DNA from: Bacteroidales bacterium
GTDB taxonomy: Bacteria > Bacteroidota > Bacteroidia > Bacteroidales > JAQUTK01
Direction of reading: 5' to 3'
DNA: 64,000 nt
NCBI GenBank assembly: GCA_028709785.1
Contig: JAQUTK010000002.1
Location: 1 to 64,000, forward strand
Shown: piece by piece, positions 17,912 through 27,167 of the stretch
Layout of the letters: the number at the start of each line of letters is the position of its first letter
Position numbering within the stretch: position 1 is the stretch's first letter
Translations under genes and position numbers: made by a program
The notes under the pieces: model-generated
Databases searched by the model: none
What the model saw: the letters and a program-made list of their open reading frames with translations, nothing else
What the model was told of the DNA's origin: nothing

Positions 17912-19294
17912 TTACTCTTTGACCCAACCTTTGTATTGGAAATCACATTTACGCCATTTTTCATTTATCCGGACATACGTACTCTTTTGCTTCTCAGATA
18001 TCCATTTCCTCAGGATTAAGTCTTTCTTTGACATCTCAACGATACTCTTTAATTCCTGAAAGTCCTCTCCGGTATTGGCAACATGACCTTCAATACGATT
18101 CTTTAGTTTGACAACGGCGCAGACTTTCTTGTTTGACGCTCTGTCTATCATGAGGAAAGGTTTGGACAACTCACCCACTTTCAGAGATTCAACAGTCTTT
18201 CCTACTTCAGGAGGAAGTTCATCCAACTTAAAACGAGAAGTGGAGTATGCACCTTCCATACTGTTAGCCATATTGCCACTGTTATTACGGGTAGCTTTAT
18301 CTGTTGAAAAATACATCACTGCCTGCTCAAACGATATCTCATTCTTTTTGATCGCTGTTGAGATGGAATCCAGACGGGTTAATGCGGCACCAATCTCAGC
18401 ATTTGTGGGTACCGGATTGATCAATATGTGACGGCAGTTTATCCTGTCACCCCGTTTTTCAATCAACTGAATAATATGATATCCAAACTCTGTCTTCACG
18501 ATCTTTGAAACACGTTTCGGATCGGTCAGATTAAATGCAACCTCTGCAAACTCGGGAACAAATTCCCCTTTTCCTTTAAAACCCAGTTCACCTCCTCTGC
18601 GGGAAGAGCCGTCTTCTGAATAGAGAGTGGCTAACGTAGAAAACGCTGTTTCCCCATTGTTGACCCGATCGGCAAACTCACGCAATTTGCTCTTGACATT
18701 TTCAATCTCCGCTTCAGACACCTTGGGTTCGACAATCAGAATCTGAGCCTCCACCTGTGTCGGAATAAACGGAATGCTATCGGCCGGCAATTTATTGAAA
18801 TAGCGTCTTACTTCGGCTGGAGTGGCATTCACGTTCTTCACCAGATTCTCTTGTACTTTGCCAACAATAAGCATAGTACGAGCTAATGGACGCCACTTTT
18901 CTTTAATCTGTTCCAAAGTCATACCAAAATACTGTTCCAACCTTTCTACAGAGCCTATTCTGCGCACATCATCGTTAATTTTATTCTCAACACGTTCGAT
19001 GACCTCCTGGTCAGTTACCTCAATACTATCCAGTTTGGCCTGATCAAGATAGAGCTTTTCAATGGCTAATTGTTCGGGAATAAAACAATATGGATCGCCA
19101 TCGATCTTCACTTCATCAGAAAGAAAATCTTTCAGTCTGCTTTCTACTTCGGACTTTAAAATCGGCTCGCCGCCAACCACCCAAACCACTTCATCTATGA
19201 CATTATCATTCTGCGCTGCAAGTGGATCAGTAAAAATGAAAGATTGCATCAAACCGAGGAATACAATCATATATGCTGCTATTCGTATTTTCAT
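17912..19294 (-). CDS. surA: SurA-like periplasmic peptidyl-prolyl isomerase
   Basis: This is a periplasmic chaperone and foldase for outer-membrane proteins. The 460-residue protein has a signal peptide (IAAYMIVFLGLMQSFIFTDPLAAQ), then a SurA N-terminal chaperone segment (VWVVGGEPILKSEVESRL, then a helix-rich part to about residue 170). Two parvulin-type PpiC domains follow. The first (about 180-285) is canonical, with ATLYSEDGSSRRGGELGF, FVPEFAEVAF and TEFGYHIIQL. The second (about 287-385) begins CRHILINP but is degenerate. It is in the middle of an operon with another PPIase, a foldase-like lipoprotein and OstA. Confidence 0.88.
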   Translation of the reverse strand: MKIRIAAYMIVFLGLMQSFIFTDPLAAQNDNVIDEVVWVVGGEPILKSEVESRLKDFLSDEVKIDGDPYCFIPEQLAIEKLYLDQAKLDSIEVTDQEVIERVENKINDDVRRIGSVERLEQYFGMTLEQIKEKWRPLARTMLIVGKVQENLVKNVNATPAEVRRYFNKLPADSIPFIPTQVEAQILIVEPKVSEAEIENVKSKLREFADRVNNGETAFSTLATLYSEDGSSRRGGELGFKGKGEFVPEFAEVAFNLTDPKRVSKIVKTEFGYHIIQLIEKRGDRINCRHILINPVPTNAEIGAALTRLDSISTAIKKNEISFEQAVMYFSTDKATRNNSGNMANSMEGAYSTSRFKLDELPPEVGKTVESLKVGELSKPFLMIDRASNKKVCAVVKLKNRIEGHVANTGEDFQELKSIVEMSKKDLILRKWISEKQKSTYVRINEKWRKCDFQYKGWVKE

Positions 19295-19305
19295 AAAACC
19301 CGCTG

Positions 19306-20145
19306 TTATTTCGTTATTATTACATTATCCGCTTCCTTTTCGTACAGTTTCTTCATAAATTCTTTCATGAAATCCATCTTCCGCTGATTCAAAAGTGTTT
19401 CACGGATGGATGCCAGAGCATATTCATATGGACTTTTTTGACCTTTCAGCAAATAATCGTCTATGTATAGAAAATAGATAAAAGAGCTGTCTTTTACCTC
19501 TAGTTTGTCGTTATTTTGAATAAAAGAATCATTGTTCTTAATCTCGTAAGGAATCCGATCTTTTACATCGTCGAATACCACCCATTTATCCACAAAGTAA
19601 TCGTAGTCGACCGCATTTTGAAGCGTGTATTTTTCAAGCAACTTCAAGTTCTTCGGAGTTGGGTTACAATACCATTCCCGCACCTGATTGATTTTAGGAG
19701 CTTCGACAGGGAGCTTCAGAAATAAACCTTTTATAAGACTTTCTTCCAGTATCAATTGAGCAAAATGTTCCTTGTAGTACGCCATCACTTCATCGTCACT
19801 AACAGAGGTCTTCACTTTGTTAGTCAGCAACTGTTGCTGATACTGATAGACGATTAATGAACGGCGATATTGCTCAACAAGATTATTGATTTCATCATTC
19901 TTTTCAATGTTATTTCTCGCTTTCTCGTAGAGCAATGCTTCTTCGACCCAGTTTTTTATATAGGAGTTGACATAATCCAAACTGTCTGAACCACTTATAC
20001 CTTGCGGTACCACAGACTCAAGATCTTCTTTGTATAAAAACTGCCCTTTATATTCAGCCACCGGAGTCTTTCCTGTATCATCGCCTTTTTTTGTACAGGA
20101 AAAGATGGAAAGAAGGAATATCAGAAGACAATATTTTTTATACAT
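19306..20145 (-). CDS. SurA-N-like lipoprotein without PPIase domain
   Basis: The 279-residue protein has a lipoprotein leader (MYKKYCLLIFLLSIFSC, Cys17) followed by KKGDD. After the leader comes a short strand typical of SurA/PpiC N-termini (TPVAEYKGQFLYKEDLESVV), then long helices with many Lys, Glu and Tyr residues. There is no recognisable rotamase domain. It sits between two parvulin-type foldases with 7- and 11-base gaps, so it is probably a membrane-tethered chaperone-only partner of these (inference). Bacteroidota lipoproteins with Lys right after Cys are often retained in the periplasm, but that rule is uncertain. Confidence 0.7.
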   Translation of the reverse strand: MYKKYCLLIFLLSIFSCTKKGDDTGKTPVAEYKGQFLYKEDLESVVPQGISGSDSLDYVNSYIKNWVEEALLYEKARNNIEKNDEINNLVEQYRRSLIVYQYQQQLLTNKVKTSVSDDEVMAYYKEHFAQLILEESLIKGLFLKLPVEAPKINQVREWYCNPTPKNLKLLEKYTLQNAVDYDYFVDKWVVFDDVKDRIPYEIKNNDSFIQNNDKLEVKDSSFIYFLYIDDYLLKGQKSPYEYALASIRETLLNQRKMDFMKEFMKKLYEKEADNVIITK

Positions 20146-20152
20146 AGCTACT

Positions 20153-22105
20153 TTATTTTTGGACGCTACGCAAAACTTCCTCGTTGATTTCGACTTTAAA
20201 CCGCTGTTTCAATGATTTTACCCACTCCTCTTCCAGATAATTCTGATAATCAGACGTAATCTCTCCACGAACATCTTCATAAGACTGGGGAGTGTATTTT
20301 AAATTCTTGCCTGACAGAAATACGACAGGAAACAGGGAATCAACTTTCATTTCTCCTGTTTTATACGCTAGTTTGTCCACGAAGGGATTTGTGCCTTTCT
20401 CAAACAGTCCTTTATTAAACTTTATCTGAGACTTACCGTTTTTGTTGAATTCACGAGTCAATACTGACTGGATAGAGTCTGCCGGAAGCTTTTTTATGAG
20501 CTTTTTCGCGGCTTTTGCTACTTTAGAATCTTTACATTGAACAATATATCCCTTATAATGAGGCTTCTCCCATTTGTATTTATTCTTATTCTTCTCGAAG
20601 AAACTTTGTATTTTTTCTTTTTCTTTGGTTGCTTTTTCCCAAACTTCACGATTACTAATCTCAAACAACAGGATACCATCTCTATATTCCTGCATCAGAT
20701 GCCCAAACTCGGGATATTTTGTCTCCAGATGTTTGTTTTCATAATCTAACACGGAATATACTTCAAACTCCTGCAGCTTCTCTTTCATCGCATCCAAAGC
20801 CAAAAGTGCGCGAGTCTGCGAGTTCTTGGATACATAATCGGCAAAATCTTTGATCGTAAAGGTTTCCCCTGCAAATTGGAACAAATCACCATTTTTTGTT
20901 TTCATCTCTGCTACAAATAGCGAGTCAAACGGGAAGCCGTGATCTGCCATCAAATAGAGAGATTGATAAGAGGTCGGATTAAAAGTAAAGCTATATTCTG
21001 CCTTCAACTTCTCAACGAAAGCAACTGTTGCAAGATTTTGACGGGAATTACTTCTGATCTTTTCCAACAGTTCTTTTTTCTTCTCTTCATAAGGAGGTAA
21101 AGAACGTTTGTCTTTCAACAAGACAATGTGCCATCCGTATTCGGAGCGGAAAGGCTGGGAAAGCTCTCCTTTTTGCATTGCAAAAACAGCTTCTTCAAAC
21201 TGTTTCGTCATTCTTCCGGTTCCAAACCAGGGGAGTTCACCTCCTTTTACTGCTGTTCCTTTATCATCTGATTCCTGTTTGGCAATCGCAGCAAAGTCAC
21301 CTCCATCTTTTAATTTCTGATAGATATCTTTGATTTTCTGTTCGGCAGCAGTCTGAGTCTGAGAGTCTGCATCCTTTGATACCAGTTTTAGGATGTGCGA
21401 TGCGAGAAATTCTCCCTGATCGGGTCTTCTGTTTGTTACTTTAATAATGAAATATCCCTGCTGAAACTTGGATGGCATCGAAATCTCTCCCGGCTGCATA
21501 GTATAAACAAGCGTTTCAAATTCATAGGGAGCATTGAAGATCGGGATATAACCTAAGTAACCACGATTCTTTTTCGCAGTAGGATCCTCTGAATACTCCA
21601 CGGCCAACTGATTAAAATCAGCATTTTTTTTGAGCGCTTTCTCTCGTATGGAAAGAGCTTTCTTGTATGCCGCTAAAGTATCGGAAGAAGTGCCCGGTTC
21701 GGGAATATTAATATATATATAGCTCGCTTCCACATTCTCTTTCATTCGGTTATAAGCCTCCTGAAACAGATTATCTTCCGCTTTCTTATCTGTCAGATAG
21801 GGTTCAATCAGCTGCCTGCGATATCCGTCAAGTTCATTGCGAAATGTTGATACCGTATCCAATCCTTCAGCTTCGGCCGCGGCTACCTTTAATCTGAACT
21901 TTACAAACATAGCTACATACTCATCCAGACTCTTTCGGTCGGACGAGGTTGCAGGATTATTCTTATTGTATATATATTCAAATTCAGACTTTAGTATTTT
22001 CTTCCCGTTGACAGTCATAATAACAGGATCTGCCTCTTGCGCAACAAGAGAGAAACATGAAAAAACTGAAGCTATTACCGCTATTTTTCTACCAATCTTA
22101 TGCAT
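20153..22105 (-). CDS. large periplasmic peptidyl-prolyl isomerase (PpiC/SurA type)
   Basis: This 650-residue parvulin-type foldase has a signal peptide (KIAVIASVFSCFSLVAQ). A SurA-like segment follows (VNGKKILKSEFEYIYNKN, about 31-48) with helices to about residue 125. Two PpiC domains come next: one at about 128-222 (YSEDPTAKKNRGYLGYI, QGYFIIKVTNR) and one at about 230-330 (ASHILKLVS, ESDDKGTAVKGGELPWFG, SEYGWHIVLL). The C-terminal 300 residues have no named motif but are conserved in Bacteroidota PPIases of this size. It is the first gene of a leftward operon running to the NlpC/P60 gene. No TAnnTTTG box was found in the 100 bp upstream. Confidence 0.86.
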   Translation of the reverse strand: MHKIGRKIAVIASVFSCFSLVAQEADPVIMTVNGKKILKSEFEYIYNKNNPATSSDRKSLDEYVAMFVKFRLKVAAAEAEGLDTVSTFRNELDGYRRQLIEPYLTDKKAEDNLFQEAYNRMKENVEASYIYINIPEPGTSSDTLAAYKKALSIREKALKKNADFNQLAVEYSEDPTAKKNRGYLGYIPIFNAPYEFETLVYTMQPGEISMPSKFQQGYFIIKVTNRRPDQGEFLASHILKLVSKDADSQTQTAAEQKIKDIYQKLKDGGDFAAIAKQESDDKGTAVKGGELPWFGTGRMTKQFEEAVFAMQKGELSQPFRSEYGWHIVLLKDKRSLPPYEEKKKELLEKIRSNSRQNLATVAFVEKLKAEYSFTFNPTSYQSLYLMADHGFPFDSLFVAEMKTKNGDLFQFAGETFTIKDFADYVSKNSQTRALLALDAMKEKLQEFEVYSVLDYENKHLETKYPEFGHLMQEYRDGILLFEISNREVWEKATKEKEKIQSFFEKNKNKYKWEKPHYKGYIVQCKDSKVAKAAKKLIKKLPADSIQSVLTREFNKNGKSQIKFNKGLFEKGTNPFVDKLAYKTGEMKVDSLFPVVFLSGKNLKYTPQSYEDVRGEITSDYQNYLEEEWVKSLKQRFKVEINEEVLRSVQK

Positions 22106-22205
22106 TCTCTTTGATTAATTAATAGTACGTTTATCAATAACGTAAAACGGTTTTAAAAAGTATTTATTGCCTAAATTATATCACTCGAAAGCCCTGTATG
22201 AATAA

Positions 22206-23195
22206 TTAAAACGACTTGAATCCCATAATGTCGCGCACCTCTTTTATCGTCTTTGAAGCACTCTCACGAGCTTTTTCGGCTCCCATTCTGGATACTTTCC
22301 TCAAATAATCATCATCCTTTTTTATCTCAAGGATACGCTCGCGAATGGGAGAGGTCACTGCAATAATATCAGAAGCAAGCTGTTTTTTCAAATCGCCGTA
22401 TCGTATTTCACATTTGTTCCATTTCTCTTCATAAAACTGAACAACGTCCGGTGTACTTACCACCTTCAGAATAGTAAACAGATTCTCTATATAATCCGGT
22501 TTGATTGAGTTCATGGATTCCGGTCCTTGATCTGTCAATGCTTTTTTTACTTTCTTCTCAATCTCTTTCGGATCATCCATGAGATAAATACAATTCCCTT
22601 CGGATTTTCCCATTTTTCCTGTTCCGTCTAATCCGGGGATCTTTATCAACTCAGATCCAAAATTATAAGCGGTTGGTTCGGGGAAATAGTCAACTCCATA
22701 AAAATTATTGAAACGTCGTGCAAAACGACGGGTCATTTCCAAATGCTGTTCCTGATCCTTTCCAACAGGTACTTTATTGGCTTTATGAATAATAATGTCC
22801 GTAGCCATCAAAACGGGATAAGTCAAAAGCCCGGCATTAATATTCTCTGGCTGCTTACGAGCCTTTTCTTTAAAAGAAGAAGTTTTTGCGAGTTCACCCA
22901 TGTAGGCGTGCATATTCATCAGCAGATAAAGCTCTGAAACTTCGGGAACATCACTCTGAATAAAAATAGCACTCTCTTCGGGATCTATTCCCGCAGCCAG
23001 GTAGTCTGTCAATACATTCTTGACGTTCTCATGCAAATGCTTTGGATCAGGATGCGTGGTTAATGAATGAAGGTCGGCAATAAAGAAAAAACAATTATTT
23101 TCTTTTTGCATCTTTATAAAATTGCGCAACGCGCCAAAATAATTTCCCAGATGAAGATTTCCTGTAGAACGAATTCCACTGACAACAGTTTCCAT
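22206..23195 (-). CDS. trpS: tryptophanyl-tRNA synthetase
   Basis: This class I aminoacyl-tRNA synthetase charges tRNA-Trp. The 329-residue length is normal. The HIGH-type motif is LHLGNYFGAL (about 16), preceded by SGIRSTGN. The KMSKS-type motif is GKMGKSEGN near residue 195. VGKDQEQHLEMTR and PVLMATDI are family blocks. It is transcribed on its own from a promoter box at 23237-23244, downstream of and in the same direction as polA. Confidence 0.97.
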   Translation of the reverse strand: METVVSGIRSTGNLHLGNYFGALRNFIKMQKENNCFFFIADLHSLTTHPDPKHLHENVKNVLTDYLAAGIDPEESAIFIQSDVPEVSELYLLMNMHAYMGELAKTSSFKEKARKQPENINAGLLTYPVLMATDIIIHKANKVPVGKDQEQHLEMTRRFARRFNNFYGVDYFPEPTAYNFGSELIKIPGLDGTGKMGKSEGNCIYLMDDPKEIEKKVKKALTDQGPESMNSIKPDYIENLFTILKVVSTPDVVQFYEEKWNKCEIRYGDLKKQLASDIIAVTSPIRERILEIKKDDDYLRKVSRMGAEKARESASKTIKEVRDIMGFKSF

Positions 23196-23236
23196 AAATA
23201 TACGTATAAAAGACTACTACTACTGATTTTGAGTCG

Positions 23237-23244
23237 CAAAGGTA
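23237..23244 (-). promoter_or_regulatory. -7 box of the trpS promoter
   Basis: On the bottom strand this reads TACCTTTG (TAnnTTTG), 41 bases upstream of the trpS ATG in the 128-bp gap after polA. Confidence 0.55.
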
Positions 23245-23323
23245 ATAGATTTCAGATAAAGAAGTAACTAAACCTCTTAAAAATAAACCTTTTTGAATTT
23301 CAAATACAATACCCCGGAATTTA

Positions 23324-26092
23324 TCAGTGTGCTTCAAGCCAGTTAGTACCCCATCCACAATCGGCTTTTAATGGCACACGCAACGTAATTGCCTGTTCCA
23401 TCTCTTCAATAACGATTCGTTCAACCTGCTCTTTCTCGGAGATCAAAACATTAAAGTTAAGTTCGTCGTGCACCTGAAGGATCATCTGGGAGCGAACTCC
23501 CTCTTCCTTAAACCGACGACAGATATTTACCATCGCAATCTTTATTATGTCAGCTGCACTCCCTTGAATAGGGGCATTGATTGCATTTCTTTCCGCATAT
23601 CCGCGTACAGTTGCATTGCTTGAGTTAATATCAGGCAAGAAGCGTTTCCTGTGGCACAAGGTTTCTACATAGCCCTTTTCCTTCGCCGACTGGATAGACT
23701 TGTCCATATATTCTTTCACTTGTGGATAGTTCTCGAAATATCCATCAATCAGCTCTTTTGCTTCAGCACGACTAATTGCCAAACGCTCAGAAAGGCCGAA
23801 GACAGAAATTCCGTAAATAATGCCAAAGTTTGCGGTTTTTGCTTTTCTTCTCATATCCTTATCAACGGCCTCCAAAGGCACTTTGAATATCTTTGCCGCA
23901 GTTGCGGTATGAATATCGGCACCGGAATGAAAAGCATCAATCATATTTGTATCTTGACTAAGATGTGCCATTATCCGGAGTTCAATCTGCGAATAGTCTG
24001 CAGAAAAGAACAAACACCCTTCCTCAGGGATAAAAGCCTTACGGATCTCTTTTCCTTCTTCGTCTCTGATCGGTATATTCTGAAGGTTTGGATTACTGGA
24101 GCTAAGCCGTCCGGTCGAAGTTACTGTTTGATTAAAAGAAGTATGGATTTTCCCGGTACCGGGTTGTACCAATAGAGGCAATGAATCGATATAGGTGGAC
24201 AAAAGTTTCTTAAATCCGCGAAACTCGAGAATCCTTTCTACCACCGGATGTTTGTAACGCATGCTTTCCAACACCTCTTCTGATGTAGAATACTGACCAC
24301 TTTTTGTTTTCTTCGCTTTATCAACAACATTCAGCCTGTCATATAAAACCTCGCCAACCTGTTTGGGGGAACTGATATTGAATTCGACTCCGGCAAGCTG
24401 AAATATCTCTTGCTCTATATTCTTCATTCTGGCAGTCATCTCTTGCGAAGATAAAGCCAGAGATGATGAATCAATTCTGATACCGTTGCGTTCCATGGAA
24501 GCCAACACTCTGACCAAAGGCATTTCTACATCGTAAAACAGATGCTCCAGATTATTCTTTTTTAGTTCCGGTTCAAAGACCTCCTTCAACTTCAGAGTAA
24601 TGTCCGCATCTTCTGCTGCATAAACAGCAATCTTATCAATCGGTACATCTCTCATGTTTTGCTGATTCTTTCCCTTTGGTCCGATCAACTCTTCGATCTC
24701 AATCGTTTTGTATTTTAAATAGACTTCAGCAAGATAGTCCATTCCGTGTCTCAACTCGGGTTGAAGAAGGTAGTGCGCGATCATCGTATCAAAAAGAGAG
24801 CCGCAAACTTCTACTCCATAGTTTCGAAGAACTAGCAAATCAAATTTCAGATTCTGTCCGATCTTCGTCGCGTTGTTTTGGAATAAGGGGCGAAACTGAT
24901 CAACTCTTTTTTGTGCTTCAGCTTGATCGACAGAAATGGGAACATAAAACGCCTGATTAGGAGTCACACAAAAACTCATTCCAACCAATTGAGCAACGAT
25001 AGGGTCAACTCCGGTTGTCTCTGTGTCAAAGCACCAGGAATCTGAGGAAGACAAAAGGGCTATTAAACGGGATATTTCTTCTTCATTATCAGGAATTTGA
25101 TAGTTCTGAACCTCTTGATTATAGCCTCTGAGAATCGAATATTTTTGTTCTTCCTCACTGTCGGTCGGGATTTCTGCAAAGAGATCGCCTTGAACAGCCT
25201 GTTGTTTTGCAGATTTTGAACCTGACTGTGTCAGGAGCCTTTCTGATAAATTACGGAACTCCAATTCATCAAATAATTCACGAAGACGAGATTCATCTAT
25301 TGCTTCCCGAATAAGCTCATCCATTTTCAATTCAATCGGAACATCCAATCGTATCGTTGCAAGAAATTTTGAGAACGTAATCTTTTCTCTGTTCTCCTCG
25401 ACTTTAGTTTTTATCGCACCTTTTAGCTTATCTGTATTTTCCAGAAGATTTTCAATACTACCAAAATCCGATATCAACTTTTGAGCGGTCTTCTCTCCGA
25501 CACCGGGACATCCCGGAATATTATCAGAAGCATCGCCCATGAGTCCGAGTAAATCTATTACTTGATCAGGAGTCTGTATGGCATACTTTTCACACACTTC
25601 TTTTGCACCAAGCACCTCATATTCTTTATCTCCATGCTTCGGACGATAAATAAAAACATGATCAGAGACTAACTGTCCATAGTCTTTATCCGGTGTCATC
25701 ATATACACGGTGTAACCAAGATCGCCTGCTTTACGTGACAATGTACCGATCACATCATCTGCCTCAAAGCCGGGAACCTCCAGAATAGGAATTCGGAAGG
25801 CTTTAATGATCTCTTTTATGATTGGGACTGAGATTCTAATATCTTCAGGAGTTGATTGACGTTGAGCTTTATACAGTTCATATGCTTCATGTCTGAACGT
25901 AGGCCCCGCCGGATCAAAGGCTACACCAACATGCGACGGATTCACCTTTGTCAGTACGTCATTCAGCATATTTACAAAACCAAATATTGCAGAGGTGTTT
26001 AGCCCTTTTGAATTAATTCTGGGGGTTTTGATAAACGCATAGTAAGCACGAAAAATCAGCGCATATGCATCGACGAGGAATAATTTCTCCAT
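23324..26092 (-). CDS. polA: DNA polymerase I
   Basis: This repair and Okazaki-fragment polymerase has all three domains in 922 residues. The 5'-3' exonuclease/FLAP domain (about 1-285) has FLVDAYALIFRAYYAF and LLGLMGDASDNIPG. The 3'-5' proofreading domain (about 315-500) keeps all acidic motifs: FDTETTG, the NxxxFD segment (GQNLKFD) and the YxxxD-like YAAEDAD. The polymerase domain has DYSQIELRIMAHLS, RRKAKTANFGIIYG and QVHDELNFNV. The frame is open from 26164, but the ATG at 26092 matches family N-termini, and a promoter box (26120-26127) lies between the two. It is divergent from a prenyl synthase gene. Confidence 0.97.
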   Translation of the reverse strand: MEKLFLVDAYALIFRAYYAFIKTPRINSKGLNTSAIFGFVNMLNDVLTKVNPSHVGVAFDPAGPTFRHEAYELYKAQRQSTPEDIRISVPIIKEIIKAFRIPILEVPGFEADDVIGTLSRKAGDLGYTVYMMTPDKDYGQLVSDHVFIYRPKHGDKEYEVLGAKEVCEKYAIQTPDQVIDLLGLMGDASDNIPGCPGVGEKTAQKLISDFGSIENLLENTDKLKGAIKTKVEENREKITFSKFLATIRLDVPIELKMDELIREAIDESRLRELFDELEFRNLSERLLTQSGSKSAKQQAVQGDLFAEIPTDSEEEQKYSILRGYNQEVQNYQIPDNEEEISRLIALLSSSDSWCFDTETTGVDPIVAQLVGMSFCVTPNQAFYVPISVDQAEAQKRVDQFRPLFQNNATKIGQNLKFDLLVLRNYGVEVCGSLFDTMIAHYLLQPELRHGMDYLAEVYLKYKTIEIEELIGPKGKNQQNMRDVPIDKIAVYAAEDADITLKLKEVFEPELKKNNLEHLFYDVEMPLVRVLASMERNGIRIDSSSLALSSQEMTARMKNIEQEIFQLAGVEFNISSPKQVGEVLYDRLNVVDKAKKTKSGQYSTSEEVLESMRYKHPVVERILEFRGFKKLLSTYIDSLPLLVQPGTGKIHTSFNQTVTSTGRLSSSNPNLQNIPIRDEEGKEIRKAFIPEEGCLFFSADYSQIELRIMAHLSQDTNMIDAFHSGADIHTATAAKIFKVPLEAVDKDMRRKAKTANFGIIYGISVFGLSERLAISRAEAKELIDGYFENYPQVKEYMDKSIQSAKEKGYVETLCHRKRFLPDINSSNATVRGYAERNAINAPIQGSAADIIKIAMVNICRRFKEEGVRSQMILQVHDELNFNVLISEKEQVERIVIEEMEQAITLRVPLKADCGWGTNWLEAH

Positions 26093-26119
26093 TTTCTTCA
26101 AATTTGTGGTGTAAAAGTA

Positions 26120-26127
26120 CAAAAATA
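26120..26127 (-). promoter_or_regulatory. -7 box of the polA promoter
   Basis: On the bottom strand this reads TATTTTTG, 28 bases upstream of the chosen polA ATG. It decides against the longer frame starting at 26164. Confidence 0.6.
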
Positions 26128-26149
26128 ACTTCAATACGCATTTTATTAT

Positions 26150-26157
26150 TACTTTTG
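26150..26157 (+). promoter_or_regulatory. -7 box of the prenyl synthase promoter
   Basis: TACTTTTG lies 16 bases upstream of the ATG at 26174, implying a very short leader. Together with the polA box it forms a back-to-back promoter pair within 40 bp. Confidence 0.6.
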
Positions 26158-26173
26158 TAGCCAAATTGTTTTT

Positions 26174-27151
26174 ATGAAGACCCTTTTATCAGAGATAAGG
26201 CTACCAATAGAACAAGAGCTGCAACAGTTTAAGTCCTTGTTTGAAACCGAACTGCAAACTGACAGTCCGATTTTGGAAGAGGTGCTGAAATATATCAGGC
26301 AGAAACAAGGCAAGATGATGCGTCCTGTTTTGTTTTTCTTAATATCGAAAGCGTTTGGAAAAACAACTTCGGCAACTTATCATGCAGCTCTTTCAATAGA
26401 ATTGTTACATACAGCCAGTCTTATTCACGATGATGTTGTTGATGAAAGTGATAAACGCAGAGGACAAGCGTCAGTCAATGCAATCTATAATAACAAGGTC
26501 TCTGTACTTTCAGGCGATTATTTATTAGCGTTAGCATTGGAGCAATCTGTACAAACAAACAATCTTGCTATCGTACAAAAAGTCTCGAAACTCGGACAAG
26601 TTTTAGCCCAGGGAGAACTTCTGCAATTATCTTCAGTCGCAGGAAAACTGATTAATGAAGAGACCTATTTAGAAATCATCTACAAAAAAACAGCCGCCTT
26701 ATTTTCTGCATGCTCAGAAACTGCGGCAATTTCTGCAAACAGTAAACCCGAAGATATCGAGAAAGCAAGACTCTTCGGTGAATACCTAGGGTTATGTTTT
26801 CAGATCAAAGACGACATCTTTGATTTCTTTGACTGTAAGGAAATAGGGAAACCGACAGGGAATGATTTAAAAGAGGGAAAACTCACACTGCCTGTTATCT
26901 ATGTCATAAATAACGTAGGACAAAAAGAGGCGGAAACGCTCGCCTACAAAGTAAAAGAAGGTAGCGCCAGTGAGGAAGAAATCTCCAATCTGATAGAGCT
27001 CACCAAAAAGAACGGAGGCATTGAATACGCAACTTCTGTGATGCTCAGTTACAAAAAGAAGGCTGCCGAACTTCTTTGCTCTTTACCTGAAAGCGAAATA
27101 AAGACAGCTCTCCATTTGTATCTGGATCTGATTGTTAAGCGCGAAAACTAA
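26174..27151 (+). CDS. polyprenyl diphosphate synthase (IspB-like)
   Basis: This is a trans-isoprenyl diphosphate synthase of 325 residues that probably makes the side chain of menaquinone. The first Asp-rich motif is LIHDDVVDESDKRRG (about 92-106) and the second is QIKDDIFDFFD (about 214). KMMRPVLFFL near residue 47 and GDYLLALAL near 115 are further family blocks. Chain length cannot be read with confidence from sequence. The residues before the first DDxxD are small and aliphatic (ELLHTASL), which is usual for long-chain enzymes. It converges on deoC with a 16-base gap. Confidence 0.92.
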   Translation: MKTLLSEIRLPIEQELQQFKSLFETELQTDSPILEEVLKYIRQKQGKMMRPVLFFLISKAFGKTTSATYHAALSIELLHTASLIHDDVVDESDKRRGQASVNAIYNNKVSVLSGDYLLALALEQSVQTNNLAIVQKVSKLGQVLAQGELLQLSSVAGKLINEETYLEIIYKKTAALFSACSETAAISANSKPEDIEKARLFGEYLGLCFQIKDDIFDFFDCKEIGKPTGNDLKEGKLTLPVIYVINNVGQKEAETLAYKVKEGSASEEEISNLIELTKKNGGIEYATSVMLSYKKKAAELLCSLPESEIKTALHLYLDLIVKREN

Positions 27152-27167
27152 GAGAGAATTCCTCTTT

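Noticed and set aside
23651-24175. Open frame of 174 codons on the plus strand inside polA
   Set aside because: It is fully opposite the conserved polymerase domain, has no family features and no promoter, and is explained by codon bias of polA.
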